Notes: generated by a model from the letters alone, not told the origin. 64,000 nt of DNA from Phenylobacterium sp. RIFCSPHIGHO2_01_FULL_69_31 (GCF_001824475.1 NZ_MHXN01000046.1:128690-192689), one strand, 5' to 3'; shown: positions 25,216 to 35,067, counted from the first letter of the stretch. Numbers and translations are program-made.

Positions 25216-27592
25216 CCTGCGCCTGCAGGCGACGCCCCGCAGCGCCCGCGATCGCGAGGCCGGTGTCCGTCGCAACCTGCCCTACGCGCGCCACGTCAAC
25301 GAATGGGTGGTCGCCCTCGACACCGGCGCCCTGATGATGGCCTTTCGGGTCGATGGCGCGAGCTTCGAGACGGCCGACACCAGCGACATCAACGACCGCC
25401 AAACCAAGTTGAACGGCGCCTGGCGCAACCTCGCCTCGGACCGATTGGCGCTCTGGCATCACCTCGTGCGCCGCCCGGCCGACCCTCCATCGGACGGCGC
25501 TTTCCGGTCGGGCTTCGCCCGAGACCTCGATGCTGCGTATCGCGTGCGGCTTGGGCGTTCGCGCGCCTTCACCAACGAGCTTTATCTCACGCTCGTCCTG
25601 CACCCGGCGCGGGACGCGGCGGACCGCACCCAGGCATGGGTGTCGCGCCTGATCCACGCTAGCCGCGTCGACCTCGAAACGGACGACGCTGTCCGCGAGC
25701 TCGAAGACGCGGGCGGCGCGCTCGTGCAGCATCTTGCCCGCTATGGCGCCCAGCCGCTCACGCTCTACGAACGTGACGGGCTGTGGTTCTCGCGGCCGGC
25801 CGAGATGCTGCGGCTAATCCTGACAGGAGAGCGCTCGAGGGCGCCGCTCGTTCGAGGCCACCTCGGCGAGGCGCTGTACACGGCCCGCGTCATCTTCGGT
25901 CGCGAAGCGTTGGAGATCCGCGACGTCGCAAGCGCCCGCTACGGCGCGATGCTGGGGGTCAAGGAGTACCCGGCTGCGACCCGGCCAGGTGTCTGGGACA
26001 GCCTGCTGTCCGCCCCGTTCCCGCTTCTCGCGTCTCAATCCTTCAGCTTCCTCTCGAAGGCGGCGGCGCAGACGGTGATGACCCGCAAGCAGAACCAGAT
26101 GCTGTCCGCGCGCGACCGCGCCGCCTCGCAGATCGAAGACCTCGACACGGGTCTGGACGAGCTGATGTCTAATCGCTTCGTGATGGGCGAGCACCAAGCT
26201 TCGGTCCTCGTCTACGGCGACACGCCGCGCGCACTCGCAGACCATCTGGCTTCGGCCCGCGCCCTACTTGCCGACGCCGGCCTGGTGGCCGCCCGGGAGG
26301 ACCTCGGGCTCGAGGCGGCGTTCTGGGCGCAATTCCCGGGCAACTTCCGCCTGCGCCTACGCCCTGCGGCGATTACCAGCCGCAACTTCGCAGGCTTCGC
26401 GCCCTTCCACACCCACCCCACGGGCCGCGCGCGCGGAAACCATTGGGGACCGGCGGTGACAACGCTCGCCACCTCGGCCGGGTCGAACTACGCCTTCAGC
26501 TTTCACGTCGGCGACCTTGGACACACCCTCATTTGCGGCCCCTCGGGATCCGGCAAGACCGTCGTGCAGAACTTCATGCTGGCGCAGCTCGAGAAGCTCG
26601 GGGCGCAGCAGGTGTTCATCGACAAGGACCGCGGCGCCGAAGTCTTCGTCCGCGCTTGCGGCGGCACGTATCTGACCCTCGTCCCGGGCCAGCCCACCGG
26701 CTTTGCGCCCCTGAAGACGCTGAACGACACCCCCGCGGACCGCACGTTCCTGGGCGCGCTCGTGCGCCAGATGGTCCGCCATGGCGAGCGCGCCCTTACC
26801 CCGCAGGAAGATGCGGCGGTCGACGCAGCCGTCTCCGCGCTCCTGCCGCTGCCGGCCGCGAACCGCTCGTTCTCGGCGCTGCGCGCACTGCTCGGGCAGC
26901 GCGACGCCGGCGGGATTGGGGCACGGCTCGACCGCTGGCGCACGGGCCAGCCCCTGGGTTGGGCCCTCGATGGCGACATCGACGAAACGCCGCTCGGGGC
27001 GGACTTCGTGGGCTTTGACATGACCCATGTCCTGGACGCGCCGGAGGTGCGCACCCCGGTGCTGATGTATCTCTTTCATCGGCTGCAGCGGCTGGTGGAC
27101 GGCCGCCGCCTGGTCATCGACGTCGACGAGTTTTGGAAGGCGCTCGGGGACGAAGCCTTTCGAGGCCTTGCTCAGGACGGCCTGAAGACCTTCCGAAAGC
27201 AGAACGCATTCCTCGTGCTGGGCACGCAATCGCCAGCGGACGTACTGCGCTCGCCGATCGCGCATACGATCGTCGAGCAGTGCGCGACGAAGATCTTTCT
27301 GCCGAACCCGCACGCGAATGCGCGCGACTACATCGACGGCTTCGGGCTGAGCACGCGAGAGTTCACGCTCATCCGAGAAGAGCTCGCGCCGGCGCAGCAT
27401 CGCTTCCTCATCAAGCAGGGCTTGGACTCGGTCGTGGCCGCCCTCGACCTCAGCGGCCTGGACGACGAACTCGCCATCCTCTCGGGACGCGCGGAGACCG
27501 TCGACCTTCTTGAGCGCCTGCGTGCTGAGCACGGCGACGACCCCGCCCGCTGGATGCCCCTCTTCCACTCCGCCCGGAGGCACTTGCCATGA
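25208..27592 (+). CDS. virB4: VirB4 ATPase of the type IV secretion system
   Basis: A 794-aa ATPase that powers pilus biogenesis and substrate transfer at the inner membrane. I start it at the ATG at 25208 (MADLRLQATPRSARDREAGV); the frame is open further upstream but there overlaps virB3. The N-terminal CagE/VirB4 domain is followed by Walker A GPSGSGKTVVQN at about residues 443-454, Walker B RLVIDVDEFWKAL at about 635-647 and the sensor LGTQSPADVL. Length and layout are normal for VirB4. The virB5 start codon overlaps its stop (ATGA). Confidence 0.95.
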   Translation: MADLRLQATPRSARDREAGVRRNLPYARHVNEWVVALDTGALMMAFRVDGASFETADTSDINDRQTKLNGAWRNLASDRLALWHHLVRRPADPPSDGAFRSGFARDLDAAYRVRLGRSRAFTNELYLTLVLHPARDAADRTQAWVSRLIHASRVDLETDDAVRELEDAGGALVQHLARYGAQPLTLYERDGLWFSRPAEMLRLILTGERSRAPLVRGHLGEALYTARVIFGREALEIRDVASARYGAMLGVKEYPAATRPGVWDSLLSAPFPLLASQSFSFLSKAAAQTVMTRKQNQMLSARDRAASQIEDLDTGLDELMSNRFVMGEHQASVLVYGDTPRALADHLASARALLADAGLVAAREDLGLEAAFWAQFPGNFRLRLRPAAITSRNFAGFAPFHTHPTGRARGNHWGPAVTTLATSAGSNYAFSFHVGDLGHTLICGPSGSGKTVVQNFMLAQLEKLGAQQVFIDKDRGAEVFVRACGGTYLTLVPGQPTGFAPLKTLNDTPADRTFLGALVRQMVRHGERALTPQEDAAVDAAVSALLPLPAANRSFSALRALLGQRDAGGIGARLDRWRTGQPLGWALDGDIDETPLGADFVGFDMTHVLDAPEVRTPVLMYLFHRLQRLVDGRRLVIDVDEFWKALGDEAFRGLAQDGLKTFRKQNAFLVLGTQSPADVLRSPIAHTIVEQCATKIFLPNPHANARDYIDGFGLSTREFTLIREELAPAQHRFLIKQGLDSVVAALDLSGLDDELAILSGRAETVDLLERLRAEHGDDPARWMPLFHSARRHLP

Positions 27593-28290
27593 GACGGCTT
27601 CTTCCCCTCGCCATCATCGGCGCCCTCGCGTTCGGGCATCCGGCGCAGGCGCAACTCGTCGTCCACGACCCCACAAGCTACGCCAGCCTCATCCGCCAAG
27701 CCACGACCGCGCTCGACCAGCTGCGCGAGCTGCAGGCTCAGGTCAGCGAGGCCAAGCGCCTCTATGACGGCTTCAACACCGCCTCCGGCGCCGGTTCGCT
27801 CGCGGGACTTCTGAAGGCGCCCGAGCTGCGCGCCTACGTCCCCGACGTCGACAAGTACGTCGCCGCCGCGCAAGGCGATCTCGCCGCGCTCGGCGACATC
27901 GGCCGCAAGGCCGCCGCGATCCGCGCAGAGGCCCGCCTCTATACGGCCCCGGCCGACGACACAGCGGGCCAGGAGCTCGAGCGCCAGGGAGATCGCGTCG
28001 CCCGCGATCTGGCCCTCGGACGAGCAACGGCCGACGCCGGCGCTCAGAGGCTTCGCGGCCTCACCGACCTGCTCAACGCCCTGGACGCCGCCCCCAACGC
28101 CCGCGCGGTTATGGACCTGCAGGCCCGCATCTCAGCCGAGCAGGCGCTCAGCACGAACGATCAGATGCGGCTGCAGGGTCTGCAGATGGCGCAAGACGCC
28201 GAGGCCCGCTTGCAAGCGCAGCGCGACCGGGAGCGGGCGGCCGCCCAAGCCGAGGAGCGCCTTGCATTGTTCCGTCGAGCGTTCCCGTGA
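27589..28290 (+). CDS. virB5: VirB5-like minor pilin
   Basis: A 233-aa exported protein with a signal peptide (RLLPLAIIGALAFGHPAQAQ) and a mature protein that is almost wholly helical, rich in Ala, Gln and charged residues (TTALDQLRELQAQVSEAKRL). It fits the VirB5/TrbJ class by length, signal peptide and position directly after virB4. VirB5 sits at the pilus tip and helps host-cell contact. It overlaps its neighbours by 4 nt on each side. Confidence 0.85.
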   Translation: MRRLLPLAIIGALAFGHPAQAQLVVHDPTSYASLIRQATTALDQLRELQAQVSEAKRLYDGFNTASGAGSLAGLLKAPELRAYVPDVDKYVAAAQGDLAALGDIGRKAAAIRAEARLYTAPADDTAGQELERQGDRVARDLALGRATADAGAQRLRGLTDLLNALDAAPNARAVMDLQARISAEQALSTNDQMRLQGLQMAQDAEARLQAQRDRERAAAQAEERLALFRRAFP

Positions 28291-28505
28291 GGTCGCTTGT
28301 GCTCAGCGCCTTAGCCCTCGCGGGATGCCACCCGCAACCGCGCTCCGTCTCCTACTTTGAAGCCCACACCAAAGAAGCGGAGCGAGTGGTCGAGGCCTGT
28401 AGGTCAGGAGGACATCGCGGAGCCGAATGCGACCACGCTCAAGCAGGACTCGCCGCCAGCCAGGCTTCAGCCCGGCAAGAGCTCTTCAAGAAGAGCTTTG
28501 ACTGA
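28287..28505 (+). CDS. eexN: EexN-family entry-exclusion lipoprotein
   Basis: A 72-aa lipoprotein with lipobox ALAGC, then the EexN pattern SYFEAHTKEAERVVEACRSG with a second pair of cysteines (GAECDHAQAGLA). EexN proteins reduce the entry of related conjugative elements into a cell that already holds one. The position between virB5 and virB6 is the usual place for eexN in VirB-type plasmid systems. It is transcribed with, and overlaps, both neighbours. Confidence 0.82.
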   Translation: MRSLVLSALALAGCHPQPRSVSYFEAHTKEAERVVEACRSGGHRGAECDHAQAGLAASQASARQELFKKSFD

Positions 28506-29443
28506 TGGACGGCGATTTCCGGGTCTTTGCACCAGCCTACACCTTCATCGATGGACGACTGGACCAGTTTCTCGGCGAAAGCGCGAGCCGTGTACTGAGC
28601 GAGGTCGGGGGCCCGCTACGAGCCGCGTTGGTCCTTTACGTCCTGCTGTACGGCTTCGCGATTTTGCGAGGCGCCATTGCCGAGCCGATGATGGATTTCG
28701 CCATCCGGTCGGTGAAGCTAGCGCTCATCGCGATATTGGTGACCACCGCCGCATACGGCGACTGGATCACGCAGCCCCTATTCCACGTACTGCCGGACAC
28801 GCTGGCGCGCGCAATCGCCGGAACGACGGCAGGCGAAGCCGGGTCAGCCTTTGACCAGTTCTTCGGTCGGGCCGCGTACCTCGGCCAGAAGACCGCGAAG
28901 GATGCCAGCGCGCTCAACTGGCTGCCTCTACTGGTGGGTGGCGCGGTGTTTGTCTTCGGGGCGATGGCGGCGGCGCTGGGCTTCGGGATCGTTATTCTAA
29001 GCAAGGTGGCCTTAGCCCTGCTGATCGCGCTCGGCCCGATCTTCGTCGCCTGCGCCCTTTTCGAGGCCACTCGACGCTACTTCTTCGGCTGGCTCAGCCA
29101 GACGGTGAACTATCTCGTCCTCTTCGCCCTCATGCTGGCGATCTTCCAGCTGGTGCTCTCTTTGGTCGGCGACCAATGGGGCCGCATCGACGGCCAAGAC
29201 CCGGTCGTCGGCTCCCTGATCTTCATTGCGCTGTGCCTGCTGGGCGCGATCTTCTTCCTCCAAACGCCAGCCATCGCTGCCGGCATCGCCGGCGGAGCGA
29301 GCCTTGGCCTGGCCGACTTCGGCAATGCCGTCAGTATGGGCCTCGGCGGAGGCCGACCATTCCGTGGAGCGACCGGCGCTGGCGGCCGCCCGCAAGTCCC
29401 CCGCACGGGCGGGAGCATCCGCCCGGTCGGAGCTCGCGCATGA
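28505..29443 (+). CDS. virB6: VirB6-like polytopic channel protein
   Basis: A 312-aa inner-membrane protein with five to six hydrophobic segments, including AALVLYVLLYGFAILRGAIA, LVGGAVFVFGAMAAALGFGI, VALALLIALGPIFVACALFE and FIALCLLGAIFFLQTPAIAA. This is the TrbL/VirB6 pattern. The C-terminal tail is Gly/Arg-rich. VirB6 forms part of the inner-membrane channel through which DNA passes. The ATG shares a base with the eexN stop. Confidence 0.9.
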   Translation: MDGDFRVFAPAYTFIDGRLDQFLGESASRVLSEVGGPLRAALVLYVLLYGFAILRGAIAEPMMDFAIRSVKLALIAILVTTAAYGDWITQPLFHVLPDTLARAIAGTTAGEAGSAFDQFFGRAAYLGQKTAKDASALNWLPLLVGGAVFVFGAMAAALGFGIVILSKVALALLIALGPIFVACALFEATRRYFFGWLSQTVNYLVLFALMLAIFQLVLSLVGDQWGRIDGQDPVVGSLIFIALCLLGAIFFLQTPAIAAGIAGGASLGLADFGNAVSMGLGGGRPFRGATGAGGRPQVPRTGGSIRPVGARA

Positions 29444-29622
29444 TGCGGCTCCTGATCACTTGCCTGGCCCTGGGGCTCACCAGCTGCACGGCCTTGAGAC
29501 GCGATGATGCGCCTGGTTGCTCGGGCCCGAAGCGGCCAGCCAACCCCTATGGCTCCGTGCTCGCGCCGGAGGCGGCGCAGCCGGCCGCCGTCCCGGGATC
29601 CTGCCTCGGAGCACGCCCATGA
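29440..29622 (+). CDS. virB7: VirB7-like small lipoprotein
   Basis: A 60-aa protein with lipobox LTSC after a short hydrophobic signal (RLLITCLALGLTSC). The mature part is only about 45 residues with two cysteines (PGCSGP and PGSCLG). Position between virB6 and virB8, size and lipidation fit VirB7, which stabilises VirB9 at the outer membrane. The sequence itself is too short for a firm family match. It overlaps both neighbours by 4 nt. Confidence 0.7.
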   Translation: MMRLLITCLALGLTSCTALRRDDAPGCSGPKRPANPYGSVLAPEAAQPAAVPGSCLGARP

Positions 29623-30299
29623 GCGGCGTTGCCTCCTCGGAACTCAAAGCCTACTTCGCCGAGGCGCGAACCTGGGACCAGGACCGGCTCGCCGCCGCTT
29701 ACCGGTCACGCCGCTTGGCCTGGACCGTCGCAGCCGTCGCGGCGGGTCTCGCGGGGGCCGCCGTGGCCGCGGTGATTGTGCTCACGCCCCTGAAGACCGT
29801 CGAACCCTACGTGGTGAGAGTGGACCGCACGACGGGAGCTATCGAAGTGCTTCGCGGCCTGTCGACCACGGGTCCCCAAAGCTACGAGGAGGCGGTCACT
29901 AAGTCGTTCCTCGCGACCTACGTCCGGGCTCGAGAGGGATGGCTGCCGCAGGCCGCCGAAGCCAACTTCCGGCAGGTCTCGATCATGTCCACGCCGGAGG
30001 AGCAGCAGCGCTGGGCGCTCGCCTACCGTCCGACGAACCCGGCGAGCCCGCAGATCACCTACGGCCGCGGGGCGGACGTCGACGTCTCGGTCCGCGCCAT
30101 CAGCTTTGTCGCACCCGGCGTCGCCAACATCCGCTTCCATCGGAGCGTGCGCCGGGATGCGCAGGTCGAGGAGTCGGATTGGATCGCGACCATCGCGTTC
30201 GCCTACACCAAGGCGCCCATGGGGGAGGTGGACCGCCTCCGAAACCCGCTCGGGTTCCAGGTTTCTTCGTATCGGGCGGACCCTGAGGTCGTCCGATGA
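29619..30299 (+). CDS. virB8: VirB8-like inner-membrane scaffold protein
   Basis: A 226-aa bitopic protein. A cytoplasmic N terminus (KAYFAEARTWDQDRLAAAYR) precedes one transmembrane helix (WTVAAVAAGLAGAAVAAVIV), then a periplasmic NTF2-like domain with VEPYVVRVDRTTG and the conserved YVRAREGW. The ATG at 29619 overlaps the virB7 stop; longer open frame upstream is a shadow. VirB8 links the core complex with the inner-membrane machinery. Confidence 0.92.
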   Translation: MSGVASSELKAYFAEARTWDQDRLAAAYRSRRLAWTVAAVAAGLAGAAVAAVIVLTPLKTVEPYVVRVDRTTGAIEVLRGLSTTGPQSYEEAVTKSFLATYVRAREGWLPQAAEANFRQVSIMSTPEEQQRWALAYRPTNPASPQITYGRGADVDVSVRAISFVAPGVANIRFHRSVRRDAQVEESDWIATIAFAYTKAPMGEVDRLRNPLGFQVSSYRADPEVVR

Positions 30300-31153
30300 T
30301 GTGCCGGCTCGCGACCTCCATCCTTATCGCCGCCTGCCTCGGCGCCTCAGCGGCCGGGGCGGTCGAGACGCCGCGCCCCGGTTCGGCGGACCCACGCATC
30401 AAGACTATCGACTACGATCCGCAGCAGGTGGTGCGGATCGTGGGCGTCTTTCGGACCGCCACGCAGATCCGCTTCGCTGCGGAGGAGAGCATCCTCCACG
30501 TGGCGTTGGGCGACACGTCCGCTTGGGAGGTGGCCGCCGAAACCAACATCCTCTTTGCGAAGCCCACGGTTGGGCGAAGCCCAACGAACCTCATCGTCAC
30601 GACCCGCACGGCCAACGGCGAGACGCGCCACTACACCTTCGAACTGACCACGCGCTCCGGTCCGACCGCGCGCAATGCGCCGGACACCTTCTTCGTAGTG
30701 CAATTCCGATATCCGCAGGCGGAGCGCGCCAAGGTACAGGCGGCGCTTTCGGCCGAGGCTCAGGTGCTTGAGCAGCGCGTGCTACAGCTGAAGCTCGAGC
30801 GTGCGGTTCTCGCGGGCCCGAGGAACCTCGCCTACGCACTTCAGGGGTCCGCCGCGATTGCGCCGTCCGAAGTGACCGACAACGGACGCTTCACGGTCCT
30901 TCGCTTCCCAGGCGCACAGCCGGTGCCGGCCGTCTACGTCGTCGCGGCGGACGGGTCGGAAGCCCTCGTCCCGTTCGACGTGCGCGGCGAGTTTCTGGTG
31001 GTTCACCAAACCGCGGCTCAGCTGCGGCTTCGCAAAGGCCGCGAGGTGCTGTGCATCTTCAACCTCGCCTTCCAGCCCGCCGGCCGCTCCACCGGGACGG
31101 CGACCGCAGCGCCCGACGTCGACCGCACCACAGCGGGGGAGCCTTCCAAATGA
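30296..31153 (+). CDS. virB9: VirB9-like core complex protein
   Basis: A 285-aa secreted protein with signal peptide (LATSILIAACLGASAAGAVE). The mature N-terminal domain has DPRIKTIDYDPQQVVRIVG and the CagX/TrbG C-terminal beta domain includes VTDNGRFTVLRFPG and YVVAADGSEALVPFDV, the standard VirB9 signatures. Together with VirB7 and VirB10 it forms the envelope-spanning core. It overlaps virB8 and virB10 by 4 nt. Confidence 0.93.
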   Translation: MMCRLATSILIAACLGASAAGAVETPRPGSADPRIKTIDYDPQQVVRIVGVFRTATQIRFAAEESILHVALGDTSAWEVAAETNILFAKPTVGRSPTNLIVTTRTANGETRHYTFELTTRSGPTARNAPDTFFVVQFRYPQAERAKVQAALSAEAQVLEQRVLQLKLERAVLAGPRNLAYALQGSAAIAPSEVTDNGRFTVLRFPGAQPVPAVYVVAADGSEALVPFDVRGEFLVVHQTAAQLRLRKGREVLCIFNLAFQPAGRSTGTATAAPDVDRTTAGEPSK

Positions 31154-32250
31154 GCGAAGCGCCAACCTCTCCAGACCCATCCGACCCGCCGCTCGACCGA
31201 ACCATCTCGCCGATCGCAGGACCGCTGACGGCCGGACGCGGCAAGGCCGTGGCGTTCGCGGGCCTTCTCGTCGGGTGTGGCGCGGTGGCGCTCGCGACGT
31301 GGAGCGCCGAGCAGTCCCGGCGCGAGAGCAAGCCCCGCGAAACGCCCGCTCGCCAGGTGGTGGCGTTCGAACCGGCCAAGCCAACGCCGCCGACCCTGGC
31401 GAACCCGGGCTCCGAGGCTCCAAGCTTGGCTGGAGCATCTGAGGGGATGGTGCCGGCGATCGAGCCGATGCCCGAGGCGACAACTGTCGGCGCTCCCCCA
31501 ACAAGGGTCGCATCGCCGCGCGATGTTGCGCGCCGGTCGCCGCTGATCGCCTATTCGCGCAACGGACTCGGAAGTCTCGGGGGGGCCGCAGAGCCGCTCT
31601 TCCCTTCGGTCGCGCCACTGACACCGCCCTCGTCCGAGCTCGACCAACTCCGGCATGGGTCCTCGATCAGACGGGTCACCGCCGCTCCGGTCGGCGACCG
31701 CAACTTTCTGATCCTCGCAGGGGCTTCGATCCCCTGCGTTCTGCAGACCGCGATCGACACAACGGCGGCGGGCTACGTCAGCTGCCTGATCGACCGCGAC
31801 ATCTACTCAGACAATGGCGCGGTCGTGCTCCTCGAGAAGGGCGCCCGTGTGCTCGGTGAATACCGGACGGGCATGCGACAGGGTCAGAACCGCGTCTTCG
31901 TCCTCTGGACGCGTGCTGTGACTCCGAAGGGCGTAGCGATCACGCTCTCGTCTCCCGGCAGCGACGCGCTGGGCCGCGCCGGGTTCGGCGGCGCCGTCGA
32001 CACGCACTTCTGGGACCGGTTCGGTGCGGCGATCCTGCTGTCGGTCATCGACGGGGGCACAGCAGCGCTCAGCGACAACGACAGCGACGTCCGAACGGTG
32101 CGGATGCCCTCCGACGCGGCGGGCCTGGCGGTGCGCCAAGCGGCTGATATTGCGCCGACCCTGCGCGCGGCTCAGGGCGCCGAAATCGCGATCCAGGTCG
32201 CGCAGGATCTCGACTTCTCGACGGTCTACCGACTGCGAGCGCGGCCGTGA
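31150..32250 (+). CDS. virB10: VirB10-like core complex protein
   Basis: A 366-aa protein: a short cytoplasmic N terminus, one transmembrane helix (AVAFAGLLVGCGAVALATWS at about residues 38-57), a proline-rich periplasmic linker, then the TrbI/VirB10 beta-barrel domain. Its marks are LILAGASIPCVLQTAIDTTA, GYVSCLIDRDIYSDNGAVVL and VLWTRAVTPKGVAI. VirB10 spans both membranes and gates the outer pore. The ATG at 31150 is chosen because it overlaps the virB9 stop. Confidence 0.94.
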   Translation: MSEAPTSPDPSDPPLDRTISPIAGPLTAGRGKAVAFAGLLVGCGAVALATWSAEQSRRESKPRETPARQVVAFEPAKPTPPTLANPGSEAPSLAGASEGMVPAIEPMPEATTVGAPPTRVASPRDVARRSPLIAYSRNGLGSLGGAAEPLFPSVAPLTPPSSELDQLRHGSSIRRVTAAPVGDRNFLILAGASIPCVLQTAIDTTAAGYVSCLIDRDIYSDNGAVVLLEKGARVLGEYRTGMRQGQNRVFVLWTRAVTPKGVAITLSSPGSDALGRAGFGGAVDTHFWDRFGAAILLSVIDGGTAALSDNDSDVRTVRMPSDAAGLAVRQAADIAPTLRAAQGAEIAIQVAQDLDFSTVYRLRARP

Positions 32251-33248
32251 CGTACGATGCCGCCGTCCTCACGCACTACATCGCACCCCTTCGAGCCGCA
32301 CTCGAAGCGCCCGACGTCACCGAGGTGGTGGTCAATCGGCCCGGGGAGTTCGCGGTTGAGGACGCCAAGGGCTGGTGCTGGAGGGCTGCACCCGATCTCA
32401 CACCGGAGGCGGTGAGGCGCATCGCGGTGGCGGCGGCGGCCGCGACCGCTCAGGACGTCACCGCAGAGCAGCCGATCTGTTCCACGGTGCTGCCCTCAGG
32501 GGAGCGATGTCAGATCGTGCTTCCCCCGGCGGTGGAGGAGGTCTCGCTGACGATCCGCAAGCCGTTCAGGCAGGTGCTGACCCTCGATGACCTGGCGAGC
32601 CGCAGTTTCTTCGAAGGGACGACGATGTCGTCGGCATTATCCGGCGGGCATTCGGGTGCGCCGGGTCCGCTTCGGGTGGGCGCAGACTGGCAGAGCTTCT
32701 TCCGTCAGGCTGTCTTGGCGCGACGCAACATCCTGGTCTCCGGCGCGACAGGGTCGGGCAAGACGACCTTCGCCAAGGCGCTGGTCGCGCTGATCCCGCC
32801 AAGCGAGCGGATCATCACCATTGAGGACACCCGCGAACTCGTCGTCCCGCATCGCAACGCCGTCCACCTCCTATACGCCAAGGACGGCCAGGGACTGGCT
32901 CGTGTCGGTCCGCGCGAGCTCCTCGAGAGCGCGCTGCGGATGCGGCCCGACCGGATCCTTCTGCAGGAACTGCGCGACGCTTCGGCCTACTTCTACCTGC
33001 GCAACGTCAACACCGGGCACCCCGGGTCGATCACCACCATCCACGCCAATTCCGCGGAGCTCGCCTTCGAGCAGCTGGTGCTGCTGGTGAAGGAGAGCGA
33101 GGCCGGGCGCGAGCTGCATCGCGACGACATCCGGCACCTGCTCATGGCGCTGGTCGACCTGGTCGTCCATGTCGAACGCCGCGACGGCCGCTTTCGCCTG
33201 GTCGAGGTCTGGCATGAACCGCTTCGCCCACGCGCCGTGGCCGCTTAA
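32247..33248 (+). CDS. virB11: VirB11 traffic ATPase
   Basis: A 333-aa hexameric secretion ATPase of the VirB11/PilT class. It contains Walker A VSGATGSGKTTFAKAL at about residues 165-180, the Asp box TIEDTREL, the Walker B/Glu region RPDRILLQELRDASAYFYLR, and the His box GSITTIHANS. It works with VirB4 and VirD4 to drive substrate transfer. The 3' end overlaps virD4 by 35 nt. Confidence 0.95.
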   Translation: MTYDAAVLTHYIAPLRAALEAPDVTEVVVNRPGEFAVEDAKGWCWRAAPDLTPEAVRRIAVAAAAATAQDVTAEQPICSTVLPSGERCQIVLPPAVEEVSLTIRKPFRQVLTLDDLASRSFFEGTTMSSALSGGHSGAPGPLRVGADWQSFFRQAVLARRNILVSGATGSGKTTFAKALVALIPPSERIITIEDTRELVVPHRNAVHLLYAKDGQGLARVGPRELLESALRMRPDRILLQELRDASAYFYLRNVNTGHPGSITTIHANSAELAFEQLVLLVKESEAGRELHRDDIRHLLMALVDLVVHVERRDGRFRLVEVWHEPLRPRAVAA

Positions 33249-35067
33249 GGCCGCGGCATTCGCCGCGGCAGCCTCCGTAGGCCTGGGCGTCTGGGCCGCG
33301 TTCGCCGCGGCGATCGCGCTGGCGGGCCTCAAGCGCCTGAACAGCGATCTCGACTGGTCCGTCGTCCCCGGCTGGTTCTGGTACTTCCGCCACGACCCCG
33401 AGGTGCTGCGTTGGCTGAGGATCGGCAGCCTGAGCGCCTTCGGTCTGGCGCTCGTTCTCAGCATCGCAATCGCAAGTCAGATCCGCCGACCTCTGCACGG
33501 CGCGGCGCGTTGGGCGAGTGAAGCCGAGATCCGCCGCGCCGGCCTGCGGGCTGCGACCGGCATCGTGCTGGGGCGCAAGGGCAGGCGACTGCTGGTCTTC
33601 GGGGGGCAGGAGCACGTGATGCTTTATGCGCCGACCCGCACGGGCAAGGGCGTCGGCGTGGTCATCCCGAACCTCCTCACCTGGCCGGGCTCCGTCGTCG
33701 TCCTCGATGTGAAGCGCGAGAACTGGGATGCGACCGCCGGGTTTCGAGCCGCACACGGTCAGTCGGTCCACCTTTTCGACCCGCTCGACCCGGCCGGCCG
33801 CACATCGCGCTACAACCCGCTCGGGCACATCGTTCGGGACGACCCCGTCGCGGTGCTGGATGAGCTGCAGCGGATCGCGGCAATGCTCTTCCCACATCCC
33901 CCGAACGCCGACCCGTTCTGGGCGGAATCGGCGCGCACGGGGTTCGTGGGCGTCGGCGCCTATCTGGCGGAGAGCCCAGAACGTCCCCTCACCTTCGGCG
34001 CCATCTATGCCGAGCTGGCCGCCGGGGACCCGCGCACGCGGTTCCCCGCGTTGGTGACCCGACGCCGCGAAGAAGGGCGGCCGTTGTCGCTGGGCTGTGT
34101 CCGCGCGCTCTCCGACTTCACCTCCGCCTCTGAGAACACCTTCGCCTCGGTAAGGCAAAGCCTGACAGCGAAGCTCAACCTGTGGCTCAATCCGCGTGTC
34201 GACGCCGCCACCGCGGCCAGCGACTTTGACCTCGCCGCACTTCGGAGCCGTCGCACGTCGCTCTACCTGGCGGCCTCGCCCGACAATCTGATCCGGCTAG
34301 CCCCCGTCTATGCGCTGCTCTTCCAACAGCTGGTGGACCTCTCCTGCCGCGAACGGCCGGACCCTGAGCGGCACCCCCATCAGGTGCTCGTTCTGCTCGA
34401 CGAATTTCCGCGTCTGGGACATGCCGAAGTCCTGGCCCGCGCCTTCGCCTATGTCGCCGGCTATGGACTGCGGCTGCTGCCGGTCCTCCAGAGCCCGGCA
34501 CAGCTTCGCGCCGAATACGGCCCCGACGTCACCGAGGAGATCCTGGCCAACTGCGCCGTCGAGATCGCCTTTGCGCCGAAGGAACTCCGTTTGGCCCGCG
34601 AACTGTCCGAACGGCTCGGCGACACCACGGTGCGCAGCCCCTCGCGGAGCCGGCCAAGCGGCCTGTCGCGCGGCCATCGCACCGTGAGCGAATCCGACCA
34701 ACGTCGCCCGCTGCTCCTTCCCCAGGAGCTCACCCAGCTCGCGGCCGATGACCTCATTGTCCTGAAGGCCGGCGCGCGACCCGTCCGCGGCCGCAAGCTT
34801 CGCTACTACGCCGAGCGCGCCTTCCAGCGCCGTCTGCTGCCCGCGCCCGGCGTCTCGCCTGCACCCGCCACTCCAGGACCTTCGGAGCCCGACTCGCGCC
34901 TGGAACCTGACGCCCTAACGCTCGAAGCCCTCGTTCCGGGCCTGGCCAGCGAAGGCCTCGAACCGCTGCCTCCCGAAGGTGCGCCTGCGGCAGCGGTGGA
35001 AGCTTGGGTCGAACGCTTCATCGACGCCACCGCGCAACCCCCGGCCAAGGAGATCCTGCATGGCTGA
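33214..35067 (+). CDS. virD4: VirD4/TraG-type coupling protein
   Basis: A 617-aa type IV coupling protein, which docks the relaxase-DNA complex to the channel. It has N-terminal membrane helices (AAAFAAAASVGLGVWAAFAA, then VLRWLRIGSLSAFGLALVLS), Walker A YAPTRTGKGVGVVIPN at about residues 138-153, GSVVVLDVKRENWD, and Walker B VLVLLDEFPRLG. I start it at the ATG at 33214, 35 nt inside virB11, because it places the first membrane helix close to the N terminus. The C-terminal 60 residues are Pro/Glu-rich. Confidence 0.93.
   Translation: MNRFAHAPWPLKAAAFAAAASVGLGVWAAFAAAIALAGLKRLNSDLDWSVVPGWFWYFRHDPEVLRWLRIGSLSAFGLALVLSIAIASQIRRPLHGAARWASEAEIRRAGLRAATGIVLGRKGRRLLVFGGQEHVMLYAPTRTGKGVGVVIPNLLTWPGSVVVLDVKRENWDATAGFRAAHGQSVHLFDPLDPAGRTSRYNPLGHIVRDDPVAVLDELQRIAAMLFPHPPNADPFWAESARTGFVGVGAYLAESPERPLTFGAIYAELAAGDPRTRFPALVTRRREEGRPLSLGCVRALSDFTSASENTFASVRQSLTAKLNLWLNPRVDAATAASDFDLAALRSRRTSLYLAASPDNLIRLAPVYALLFQQLVDLSCRERPDPERHPHQVLVLLDEFPRLGHAEVLARAFAYVAGYGLRLLPVLQSPAQLRAEYGPDVTEEILANCAVEIAFAPKELRLARELSERLGDTTVRSPSRSRPSGLSRGHRTVSESDQRRPLLLPQELTQLAADDLIVLKAGARPVRGRKLRYYAERAFQRRLLPAPGVSPAPATPGPSEPDSRLEPDALTLEALVPGLASEGLEPLPPEGAPAAAVEAWVERFIDATAQPPAKEILHG

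Noticed and set aside
26357..27583. 408-codon minus-strand frame within virB4
   Set aside because: Antisense to conserved VirB4 Walker motifs; no ribosome site or recognisable protein.
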